Below, one piece after another: positions 13,090-23,130 of a stretch of 64,000 nt of DNA. A model generated the notes under the pieces. The model searched no databases and had not been told where the DNA came from. It was given only the letters and a program-made list of their open reading frames with translations. The first letter of the stretch is position 1, and each line of letters opens with the position of its first letter. The DNA is from Lophius americanus (Eukaryota; Chordata; Actinopteri; Lophiiformes; Lophiidae), in assembly GCA_037951165.1 (NCBI GenBank), contig JBBDHG010000133.1:1224501-1288500 (forward strand), given 5' to 3'. A program made the translations under genes and the position numbers.

Positions 13090-14030
13090 AGGATCAGAGT
13101 TTAACACAATTTGGTCCGTCAACATGAATTTAGCGGGGAATAATTTGAAACCAGAAGGGGCTGTGTTTGAATGACCTGGTCGGAGCCGGGTTGGACAGGT
13201 TTTGCTAAACCTGCATGATTGGATACGGTTGAGAAAAGAAAGTCATGTCATAGAGGCAACTTGTTGATAAGAAGGAAGATCATTTTGAAGAATAACCTGC
13301 CTTATTAGTCCGATTCTAAATATGACGATAATTTATAGAATAAATACAATATTCTCATGAGCTTACGTACATTCTGACACTAGAAGAGTCGCCCCCTGCA
13401 GTCCACTTGGAAGACTGCATGTTTAAGGCAGGCATCAGCTTCACTCTCCAGACTCAGGACATCAATATTTTTAATATGTTGCCCACGCTATCAGTGGTGT
13501 TTGTCTGCAGTGTGTGTGAGGGGAAACTGAAACATCTCATACTATAAGTGAAAGAATAAAAATGTATTTCATTTACAAACAAATATGAATGTACATTAAT
13601 AAAATAACAAATTCTTAGTTGAGGGTTTTAATCTTCAAATACAAAGCAAAAAGGTGTGATCAAACCACCGAGATAATGTCTTTCTGACTGCAAACAGAAT
13701 GAGGCGCTTGAATAAAACCTAAACATTAAAATATCTATAAAATAGATATTAGTTGCGCAAAGACAAAACAAGAGGAAACGGTATTGGCATGAAATGCATC
13801 TGGAAAATAATGTTTTGTCTCCACAGTTGTTTCAAGGTCAGGGAGTTTGTTTGATAAAGATACAAACGGCATATGTCATTTCTTTTAACTTATTTTTACC
13901 CGTAATATTGTGAAAGCATAACTCAGTAACAGTAAACATTCTTCAGTCTCAAACATAGTCTTGTTTTGGATATGCAGGAAACCTTGACAAAACTAATTAA
14001 AGCTAAAAATCCATACCCGCCTGCTAAGAC
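13090..14030. other. No gene recognised
   Basis: AT-rich DNA. The segment 13388-13460 (GCCCCCTGCAGTCCACTTGG onward) resembles the tail of a common fish repeat, but only weakly. No exon can be supported. Confidence 0.4.
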
Positions 14031-14042
14031 CTGAGTGTGTTA

Positions 14043-14068
14043 GTGTGTGTGTGTGTGTGTGTGTGTGT
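14043..14068. repeat. (GT)n microsatellite
   Basis: An uninterrupted GT dinucleotide run of about 13 units. Confidence 0.95.
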
Positions 14069-14224
14069 TTCATTGTACTTAGGTAATGATGGTAAGCACA
14101 AGCCAAAATGTAGGTTGGCGGTTGAGGTTAGATAATCCAGCTGCAAACAGTTTGGCCTTTCCTCCATCACTGCTCTTCTATCAGCTGCATCTTAAAATGA
14201 TAAAATCTATAAATGCCTCGCTCT

Positions 14225-14362
14225 CTTTCTCTCGCATGCACACACTCACAGAGTCACACGGTCAGACACTCACACACACACTCTCACACTCAGACGCACA
14301 CACACAGTCACACTGTCAGACACTCACACTCACACGCTCACACTCACCCACACACACCAGAG
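14225..14362. repeat. Degenerate CACACT/CACACA low-complexity tract
   Basis: Irregular alternation of ACACACAC, ACTCTCAC and AGTCACAC units over about 140 bases. Open frames through it encode only His, Ser and Thr repeats and are not genes. Confidence 0.85.
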
Positions 14363-15629
14363 TTAGCCCATGTTGTTAGCAGTTCAGTCATTGATGTTGC
14401 CCGGTGATCACAAGGGTCTTAATAGAGTTAAAGCCTGAACCTGTGGAACCGGTCAGATCAAGTTCTTCATGTCTGGGTCTCACTATGGAAAATTGTAATG
14501 TTGACTGGTTGCTTTCTGGGAGATTGCTGATGTCCGCTCTACCGTCCAGCAGTCATTTGTGTTATCTGCTGCCTTTGTCTTTCATGTGTGTTTCTATTTT
14601 TGCCCAGTCTCGGCTCTGGGCCGGTCAGTCCTTTTGCCATTACTCACATTTCAGCAATTTATGCGATAGCAGCTTCATTTTTGGTGTCTGTGAGCAGGTG
14701 AATGTTCACATACCTCAGTCTGAAAAAATTGAGCAGCCTGCTTCTTATTAATAAATGGTAAATGAAAGAGTATGTTTTGCTTCACACCATCAAACAGAGG
14801 CAAAGAACCAAAGTTGACAATTATTATCAACTTCAGCGTTTAAGAACATTATTTAAGCAATACATTAATTATATTAATATGTTATATATTAATATAATTG
14901 ATTAACCACCATCTGAAAACCAAGCAGGGTTCTTTAAAGGACTGATTAAAGTGCACCCCAGTTGTAAGTGTAACATGAAGAAAAAATGATATATAAAATC
15001 CAACTTTGACTCCAATCATACTCCGAATGTGATGAAGTTTGGAGGTGAAGGCCTCAGCTGTAAAAGATGTTGGCCGAGCAGCAGTTAACGATAGTTAGAG
15101 TGACTCGAAACCCAGGACTTCATCATATTCCTCACCCCAATATGGGATGTCCATTATTCATTTGCACTTATTAACAGAAGAAATACTTTCATAACAATGA
15201 ATAAAACTTGTTCTCTCACATCCAGAACCTTTGCAGGCAACAAATAAGTGAACTTCCTGTTACTTCATCAACTTCCTCTGTGGGAACCCGCCATTGTTGT
15301 GAGGGAAACGCACTGCAGACGCTGAGAGGATGATAATGACAGCAGTTACATACGTGTGTGGAGGCTTCTGAGGGGAGCAGCACAGCAAACACGCATACAT
15401 ACATTGGCACTGGTAGATATAGGAAAATGTGATCCAGGGAGGGAGAAGTCAAAAAAAAAAAAAAGATCACATTTCCTGTGTTTAGCAAAGTATTAAAAAT
15501 TAAAATGAAAGCTAATTTTTAAAAAAACAGGAGGGACAGAAGAATTAACTTAAAAAACAGTTTTGTTTGAAATGTCTGAAAAACAGTGAGAGTTACTAAA
15601 GAAGCTCTCCTTAGTGAGTAAAATAGGAT

Positions 15630-15695
15630 AAAACTAGGCCTACACCCTGTCATCCCTGACAGCAAGGCTATTTCCAGGAAAGGTTCTACCTAAGT
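15630..15695 (+). repeat. Unclassified interspersed repeat family, left-end fragment
   Basis: The segment ACTAGGCCTACACCCTGTCA, then GACAGCAAGGCTATTTCC, matches the left end of the copies at 27265 and 38795. The match stops after GGAAAGGTTCT. Only about 65 bases of the family are present. Confidence 0.5.
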
Positions 15696-15699
15696 GGAC

Positions 15700-17240
15700 C
15701 AAATGTAGAATTTGTCTTTTAACCACATTCAATTTTTCACATAATACCGATTTGTATGTTAATTTTCTAAATGGACTGATTTAATGTGTGCAAAGCCAAA
15801 CACACAACAACAACTTACAGACATTACAGACAGTCCTTTCTAACAATTATGTTCACTCAATAAAGGTTTCCCGCGTGTGAGTGTAATCCCCGTCCTTCCA
15901 GTTTTTATGTCGAGGACATGAGGATGTCATGTCACATGATGTTCCCATTCTCCTTTCATCCTGTCACTTTACGGTCAAGCTATTTGACTGACTCAAAGTA
16001 TTGAAGTTCCAGTCTCTAGCTGCTGTAAGGATACACAGAGTAATCTTTTTTAATGTTTTGGGTCATTTCAAATTCAACATTTCAAGCTGATTTCACCAAA
16101 TATCAACAGACACTCAAGGTGTTTCAGGTGCGATCCTGGTGGATATCCAGCCGGCCACATCCGTGGATTAATATCAGACTTTCTGATGTGGCACATAAAC
16201 ACTGAGATTTCCAGAAGGACCTGGAACCTCCTGCTTCTGATCGTTTGCTGTCAGCAGTGATGACTGTGAAAGAAGATTCTCTCAAATCAAAATATAATAA
16301 CACCACTATACGAACAACTACAAATCAGCGGCCTCCATTTAAACAAATGGCAACAAACTCTTTTCAATTATTTAACTATTTTACTTGTTTTCTATTTCCA
16401 AATCTCCTCTAAATGACTTGTGAATTTTCCAGTGTTTCAAACTACATTATTAAATACTACATTATTAAATGTTGTTGCATATTACTATGAATTCAACAAC
16501 ATCGCCTCCTAATTGTCCCAGTACTTATCCTTTTCCATATGAATTATTTATGCAAATGCATAAACAGATAAACAAAGCCATGTACTTGCACCTACTCTCA
16601 ACAAAAACTCACTCCCTCACTCCCTCACTCCCTCACACACACACTTACCCATGTCTAAGCAATTTCAATTTTTTTTATTGTTACACTGTTAAAGCATAAT
16701 TATTACTTGGATTGTCTTGTATTATTTGGTTGATTCTTATTTAAGCCTTGCTCCCACACTGTCATGTCTGGTTGGGTAGATTTATGTACTAGTGAAGACA
16801 AAAAAGGAGATTAAAGAAGTTGGAAGAGATTCTGCTGGTCACACGGCTTCTCTACAGAAGATTCTCCCACACTTCTTACATTCAAGTCATTATAAGGCGT
16901 GCTTTTATGTAGACATATATTCTTTTGTTTGTATAGTTTTTGTCCATATGTACAATGTATCCATAAATTGCACAAATCTTTTCAAACTTATTTTATTTTT
17001 GTTCATGTCTTAAATCTTCATTTTAAACCTATTCATATAATCACATGACTTTTTTTTCTCCATCTGGTCTCCTATCAGCGTGTTACTACTTCATAGTGGT
17101 AAAACAGTTTTAATTACATTACATGTACTTTAGGTCATACTTAGTCAAATATATTTGCTAAATTAGATATTTTCTCTGAACCTGGCTCTTGGAGCTCCCC
17201 TGGAATTTCTGATTTTCCCTCCTGCCAATCCAATAGTAAA
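15700..17240. other. No gene recognised
   Basis: AT-rich DNA with a tandem duplication of ACTACATTATTAAAT at about 16441-16470 and a CTCACTCC run at about 16610-16635. Open frames are short and without domains. Confidence 0.45.
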
Positions 17241-17289
17241 AGATCTATCCTTTGTTTATCATATGTTACACAGTACAACGTTCTGAAAT

Positions 17290-17470
17290 GTATCTCTACA
17301 TTTAAACCATTCCTGAGGGAGCAGTGAGTGGCACCTGTGAAGTGGTGGGCTGAGGTTCCTGAGGGTCTTGCTCAAGGACCCGTGGCCTGTTGTGTCAGGG
17401 GCTGGGCTTGAATCTGCATGTCCCGGTTGAGGGATGACTGCTCTAACCAATGAGATAAAGCCCCTTTGAT
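17290..17470 (-). mobile_element. tRNA-derived SINE (minus strand)
   Basis: On the minus strand the tRNA-like head reads from TGGTTAGAGCAGTCATCCC through the B-box-like segment GGTTCAAGC-type region. The body CCTTGAGCAAGACCCTCAGG and the terminal CACTGCTCCCTCAGGAATGG follow. The same head, body and tail recur at 37790, 40130, 51290 and 63400. The copy is diverged. Confidence 0.65.
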
Positions 17471-17474
17471 GTGT

Positions 17475-19730
17475 GAATGTGCTAAGAACGGATTTCTAGT
17501 TTCTCCAGATGAACTTAAAAGAAAAACACAAGAAAAAGATAAACAACTCACTCGCAAATATTCATTCTTGATATTATTATTATAATGATGGATTATATTA
17601 TTTTATTAATTTTTCTCCAGAACAAACTATATGTCCTTGGACAGATATATTTTAATTTAATAACTTTCATACAGTGCACCATATTTTTTTAAACGAACAA
17701 ACAAACAAACAAAAACAGAAATATGTAAACGTTTTTCACACTGCATCTGAAACTTCACCGATAACATTGTAATTATAATGTAATAATGGTATCTTAGAAT
17801 TCATATTGATACATACACAGATTTCTTTTCATATATCAATATACATATATGTACAAAATATCACATTCAGCCTCATCTCTGTCTCAGAAGTGGAAGGGGT
17901 AGTTTTTATATTTTTTTAAACATATGCCATACTAATACAGTGCAGTCAAAAAAGAAAAGTCACATCTCCTGAGGTTATGGTTGTCTTTTGTGAAGAGAAA
18001 AGAAAACACTAGCTCACAAAAAGTTGTTGTTTTTCACCAGCTGCTTTCAGAAGATCGGAGTCTATGTGTCTATGTCCTCCTGGTCATGTTCACCTTTATT
18101 TAGAGAGGGTCAGCGACGACACAGAGAGGATTTATTATATTCTTGTAGAATTCAGTAAGTGTAACAAACCTTTATAAATACAGCATCAATGATTTCTTCT
18201 GATTCAGCGTCATGACTCAGGTGGGATTAACAGAGTCTTACTGATTCCAGGCAGGTTATGGATTCAGAAGGTAAAGACTTCTGAGAGGAGCATGCTAGGA
18301 AAAAGCGTTTGCCTCTGACTGTACCAGTGACATAAGAAGATTTCTAGATATGTGGGCGAAAGATAATTGTATTCTGCCTCAACTGACTTATTCATGCAGA
18401 CTTCTGACATATCAGAAGTCTGAAGTATTCCAAATTAAGTTTGCTTGGTGCTAACCTGCTCATCCAAGCAGTGTAATCACATCAAACACTTGCTATTTTT
18501 GTTTTTTATCAGTGGATGACGCACATCTCAAAGCCTCAAGAGCCACAAACACTTTCCACTATTATTAGTTTGGCGGTAGAGGCAATCACCATCATAGAAG
18601 CTGCATATACAGTAAAATCATGATAGATTAAATTTCCCACTTGCACTATTGATTCTCTATGGACCGCAACAACGGCAAGCTGGAATTGTGGCTTAATTAA
18701 TAATAGCCAGCTGTAAAGGTCATTATATTACTTCTACGTAATAATAGTTGCCTTGCTGCTAGGAAATAGGTTCCACTCAGTGACCCTTTCATCATTAGCA
18801 CCTAAATGAGCTAAAGAAAATGGATTCCAGCTGCAGTGAGGGTCATAAACCCAGAGGCGGATCTACACCGACAGTTCCAGCTAGAGAGCATTGATGGAAA
18901 CACTGTCAAACCCACCAGGCAGTGAAATAACATAAAAAAGAAATAACTCCAATTTGGAGACAATCAAATGAGAGTTTCTTGGTTCTCTACTTACATAATT
19001 ATGCCAATAGCCTTCATAATATATGTATTTAACTTTGTTTCTGTACAAACACATATCATTTTTACAAACATGCTCCTAATTTATACATAAAATCCCTGAT
19101 ATATGATATATATATGCACATTGTTTGAATGGCCTGGGTGGGAGTGGAAAAGGATTCTGAGAGTACACCACGGTACTTTCAGGACGTGTTCCTTGAGCAG
19201 AAAAGATAAGAAAAAAAAGTGACATCTGAATTTCACAGTTATCTTCAATCATGGTGGGTCTCTGATATGTATGTTGTTTAATGGTAACCTGGATAACGGT
19301 ATAAAAGTCCAGACATTTTTGCTTGGGCAGTGAGTGTATAGGTGACGTAAACCTTTGGTTCCAGCATGACATGCAGACATTTTCTCTTAGATTCCATTCT
19401 GAGGCCTTCAGCCTGCTTTTTTGTCACACAACACACCAGAAACATCCTTCACAGACAAGCAGTCGACAGAATTGTGTGGTTCCTCCAGGCAAACAGCTGT
19501 ACGATCAACAGTTGATGGGCTACTTCAGGTTTTCCGCGTGTGTTTGCCCTGGAGCTGAAAACAGTGATGAACTTCTACTCCGTACATCCATGCAATTGTG
19601 TACAAAAGATGTCTGTTAGACCAATCATGAACAAAGAGAGATGTGATCTGATCCTGAGAAGAAGCATTGAGTGTCTACAATGGTTCAAAGGCCTGTTAGT
19701 CCGTCCTTCTTTTCCCAGCAGTATGTCTTT
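17475..19730. other. No gene recognised; one perfect hairpin
   Basis: AT-rich DNA. An 11-bp inverted repeat (CAGACTTCTGA with its complement, 4-base loop) lies at 18397-18422, and a four-fold AACA run at about 17697-17715. Two overlapping open frames at 19323-19794 just upstream of the candidate TATA box have no domain. Confidence 0.45.
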
Positions 19731-19732
19731 GG

Positions 19733-19740
19733 TATATAAA
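19733..19740 (+). promoter_or_regulatory. Candidate TATA box
   Basis: TATATAAA lies 88 bases upstream of a plausible start codon at 19821. The expected transcription start would be near 19765, in a locally GC-rich stretch (19760-19775) that stands out from its AT-rich surroundings. A TATA box, a short leader, an ATG and then a strong splice donor is the expected order for a tissue-specific vertebrate gene. Confidence 0.4.
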
Positions 19741-19820
19741 TGCATGAGCCGAGGGTTGAAGCGGGCGCCGCCGCAGACACGAGTTCTCCCTTAACCTCAT
19801 CTGACACTTATCCACCGTGT

Positions 19821-19851
19821 ATGGATCAACACTTCAGCATCACAGTTCCGG
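19821..19851 (+). CDS. Candidate first coding exon of an unidentified gene
   Basis: The ATG opens MDQHFSITVP plus one base of the next codon, then meets GTGAGTG, a near-ideal splice donor. If real, the exon ends in phase 1 and the rest of the gene lies to the right, possibly beyond or overlapping the antisense opsin gene. I do not recognise the decapeptide and it has no signal-peptide character. The base at -3 of the ATG is T, which is weak, and the base at +4 is G. I scanned downstream plus-strand sequence by eye and found no second exon I could support. Confidence 0.33.
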
Positions 19852-20687
19852 GTGAGTGTTTTTCACAGCATATACCTTATGTGATGTGATTTGCACAGTA
19901 AGGTCCCAAAGTCCGGGATAACAATGCTGTGGATTCAGATTGAGCAAACTGAACTCATAAGCTTCGGAGGGGAGGGACTCTCGGGTTCAGCGAGAGGGTC
20001 ATGCAGTCGTACTTTTTCCCTAAGCGTGCCTTCAGCTCAGGGCGCTGTTTGAAAGAGACTGCCAGTTAAAGTGGCATTAGTATCGATTTCTTCAAAGGTT
20101 CGCCTCTGTCATTATGGGAACACAACACATGCGCTGAAACTGATGTTTCGCATGACATAAACATCAAACTATTTCATGACAAAGTGAACTTCCTCTGTAG
20201 TCGGGATTTTTTGATTATTGCACAGAAATCCAATATCTGCTTTCTCTGAAAGAAGAAAAGGCATCGTATGAAAATCCACTTCAACCTTAACTCAAGCAGA
20301 TGGACCGTTGCAGGACATTTTGTTTGTTGATGACACACAGTATGTTGCTAGGGAAAACGCACAAAGCTGCACTACCAACATTCACTGTGTGTTGAGCTCA
20401 GCTTCCCTCGCTGGACAGTTTTTTTAATGGAATAATGGTGCTGGGTGCCGGAGCAAAGTCTTCTGTCTCTCATGTTATAAATCCTCTCATTGAACTACGC
20501 ACTCGCTCTTCTGCAGTAGGGAGGCAGTGCAGTAAGGCCTACACGCATGCATAGACGTGAAATAAATTGATCCTGTTTTTGATTGAATCGCTTGAGAAAC
20601 ATTATTTATTGGTGTTGAGTATTAAACTTAAAAGATTTTGCTCATATTTGCTCATATTGTTTGCCCCCCTCAGCAGCTGCACACTTC

Positions 20688-20702
20688 TAACACACACACA
20701 CA

Positions 20703-20740
<38 letters not shown>

Positions 20741-20791
20741 CACACACACACACACACCACACACACACACACACACATACACACACACACA

Positions 20792-20827
<36 letters not shown>

Positions 20828-20836
20828 ACACACACA

Positions 20837-20874
<38 letters not shown>

Positions 20875-20903
20875 ACACACACACTCACACACACACACAC
20901 ACA
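20688..20903. repeat. Long compound (CA)n microsatellite
   Basis: About 215 bases of CA repeat with scattered variants (ACATAC, ACTCAC, CACCAC). It lies about 840 bases after the candidate first exon at 19851, so it would be in that gene's first intron. Open frames through it on both strands are repeat artefacts. Long CA/GT tracts can adopt Z-DNA. Confidence 0.98.
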
Positions 20904-20909
20904 GTAAGA

Positions 20910-22460
20910 AAGGAACCACACATTCTCGCTGAAATGACCACTTTCATTGATAATTCCAGATGTTTTGCAAGTTTGTGTCCTATTTTCATCCGTTCTGTCA
21001 GTGTAATAACACACTGTCAACGTTGATTGATGATATCTGGGAACATGGCAACATTGCTAAAAAGCGGTCTGACAAATGATATATGATTTTGACTTCACAC
21101 CACTTCAACCAAGACTCAGGTTTGTTAAACATACTTGGAAGGAAAGATTAACTGAAATCAGTCTCTGGTAAACATTCATCATATTTGACGGACACCCTGG
21201 AAACTTAACTTCTTGTTGACGGTAGCTGTGCTAACACCCTTTCTGAAATTAAGGGTTTTTACCTTGAGTTTTGTAATGACGTTTTATCTTGTTTCAACCT
21301 GTATGACCGTCTGATGACCCAAACAATAAAAAAAAGGATTTAACTTTAACTTCCTCCTGCTCTGGTGTTATTTGATGAGGTAACTCCTTGACTGCAGGAG
21401 ATCAGCCTTGTGGGAATAACGATGTCAAAGTATGAGCACAACTCCTTCTTCTTTTCATAAACTTTGTTCATTATGTCTCTCTGTGTTATGGAAACGTAAC
21501 GTAAAGTCTTTGAGGCATGATCCAACTCCACAGCTTACGACCTCCTTGTTCAACAAAAGTCAAAGGTGAACTTTCATTTACATCATTTACAACAGATAAC
21601 AACGCGTATCTTTTGCACAGAATACTGACAATTGCATGCTCTCCAGCCCATTTACCTCTTGTGTTATTGCACGATCAGAAATTTGAGGCTAATTTTAAAT
21701 AATGGCTGCTTGTGGAGTGTCTTGGGAGAGAATGGAGCATATTGTTATAGATTTGGGATATTCTCATCCCTTCGGCACACTGAATGATTATTACACTATG
21801 ATCATTCAGCCATGCCTTCATGTCTCGGATCGAGCGAATTAGAAAATTGACATTGGCAGGTCTTGATTGCAGAGGAATCAATACAAAGCCACCTGGGTAA
21901 ATTTACTGATGTCTATGTTCGTTTAGCAATGCGTGCAGCAATGAGTTGACAAAGCCTTACATTTCCCTCAGCGTTTTTCTCTTAACCTCCTAGAATGCCT
22001 AGTTTATTGAGAGCATTATAGAGGCTGACATTCTGTAGTGAAGTTGATTGCGTATTTCCATCCTTAATGTTTCCTCATTTATATTGAGACAGCTCTATAT
22101 TCTATAAGATTACAGCAGCAGCCCTGCAGTTTTGGAACTGTAGGCATGTATAACCAAATACTCAGCTTGAAACGATATCAAACGCAGCACATAAAAAGAT
22201 ACAACAAAAGTGTTCTGAGGGGAATAAAGGATTTAAATTCAGTGCCTCCATCTAAATCTAGCTTGGATTTATTTGCATCTTGGTTCCATGGATTATCAGG
22301 TTATTTTTCCTCAATGTCAATCAGTCAAATTCATCATACGACTGTTTGCAGATTCCTTGATGTGACGAAGAATCAATTTACCTTTCTCTGTTGGCTTCTA
22401 TTTTCCTGGTCCTGTGTTATCTTTTGGCAATATCACATATTTGAGGCATGAGTCAAGTCC
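20910..22460. other. No gene recognised
   Basis: This is the interval between the CA tract and the opsin 3' end. An open frame of 101 codons at 22146-22451 has no domain. I found no acceptor-bounded frame that would continue the candidate exon at 19821. Confidence 0.45.
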
Positions 22461-22466
22461 TTAGTT

Positions 22467-22472
22467 TTTATT
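22467..22472 (-). terminator. Candidate polyadenylation signal of the opsin gene
   Basis: On the minus strand this reads AATAAA, about 160 bases after the opsin stop codon. It is the first canonical signal I noticed downstream of the stop. The surrounding T-rich DNA makes chance matches fairly likely. Confidence 0.5.
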
Positions 22473-22629
22473 TTTTAACCACCAGAGATTAATTTTTTTT
22501 TCCTTCAATGAATCCGTCTTTGCCTGTTTTCAATCCCATCTTCCTTTTTCATCTTCTTCTATCTTAGGCATCGTTCTTGGCACAGTTTGATCTTGTTTTT
22601 GCAGCCTCTCTCCAGCTGTCTTCATTTGT

Positions 22630-23130
22630 CTACAGGAAGTCACTCTGCAACTCATTAGAGAGCTGACTGACAGCCATCTCACTGTGTTGCGATCCTTTAA
22701 GTATCCTTGCAGTCTGCTGGGGGCTGTAGCCTGGAAAGGTTTCTCTGGTACCAGAGGCTGCATCGGGGCAAGGACAGTGTCTGCAGGTCGCGTGACTCTC
22801 TGGTAGCCCATTTGACAACCTTGTGGATTTGCAGTCCTCTCTGTGACGGGATTGTGAGCATGTTCCCTTTTGCGTTGAGCTCTTGGTAAGCAGACATCCA
22901 CACAGTGACCTCCTGCACAGGGCCATGTCTCTACACAGCGACTTGCGGAAGTTGGGTTTAAACACTAGATAGACGATGGGGTTGTAAAGGGTGGAGGACT
23001 TGGCAAAGATAGCTGCCAGAGCAAAAGCTATTGGTGGTACAGTTTCTGGGTTACCAAATGCCGCCCACATGGACACAATGGCATATGGACTCCAAGCTGT
23101 CAGGAAACCGATGCAAACTGCCACGGACAG
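22630..23130 (-). CDS. opn5-like: Opsin coding exon 5 (TM6, TM7, helix 8 and C-terminal tail, residues 239-404)
   Basis: It begins LSVAVCIGFL after a TCTTTCCAG acceptor. It carries AWSPY in TM6, the retinal lysine K282 and NPIVY in TM7, then helix 8 (FKPNFRKSLCRD). The tail has a cysteine cluster at about 305-318 that could be palmitoylated, and later many Ser, Thr, Cys and His. The stop codon is at 22630-22632. The tail looks less conserved in composition than the membrane part, but the frame stays open to the stop. Confidence 0.95.
   Translation of the reverse strand: MSVAVCIGFLTAWSPYAIVSMWAAFGNPETVPPIAFALAAIFAKSSTLYNPIVYLVFKPNFRKSLCRDMALCRRSLCGCLLTKSSTQKGTCSQSRHREDCKSTRLSNGLPESHATCRHCPCPDAASGTRETFPGYSPQQTARILKGSQHSEMAVSQLSNELQSDFL

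Noticed and set aside
20567..21020. Open frames of 65-121 codons on both strands
   Set aside because: They are read through the CA microsatellite and encode only Thr-His or Cys-Val repeats.
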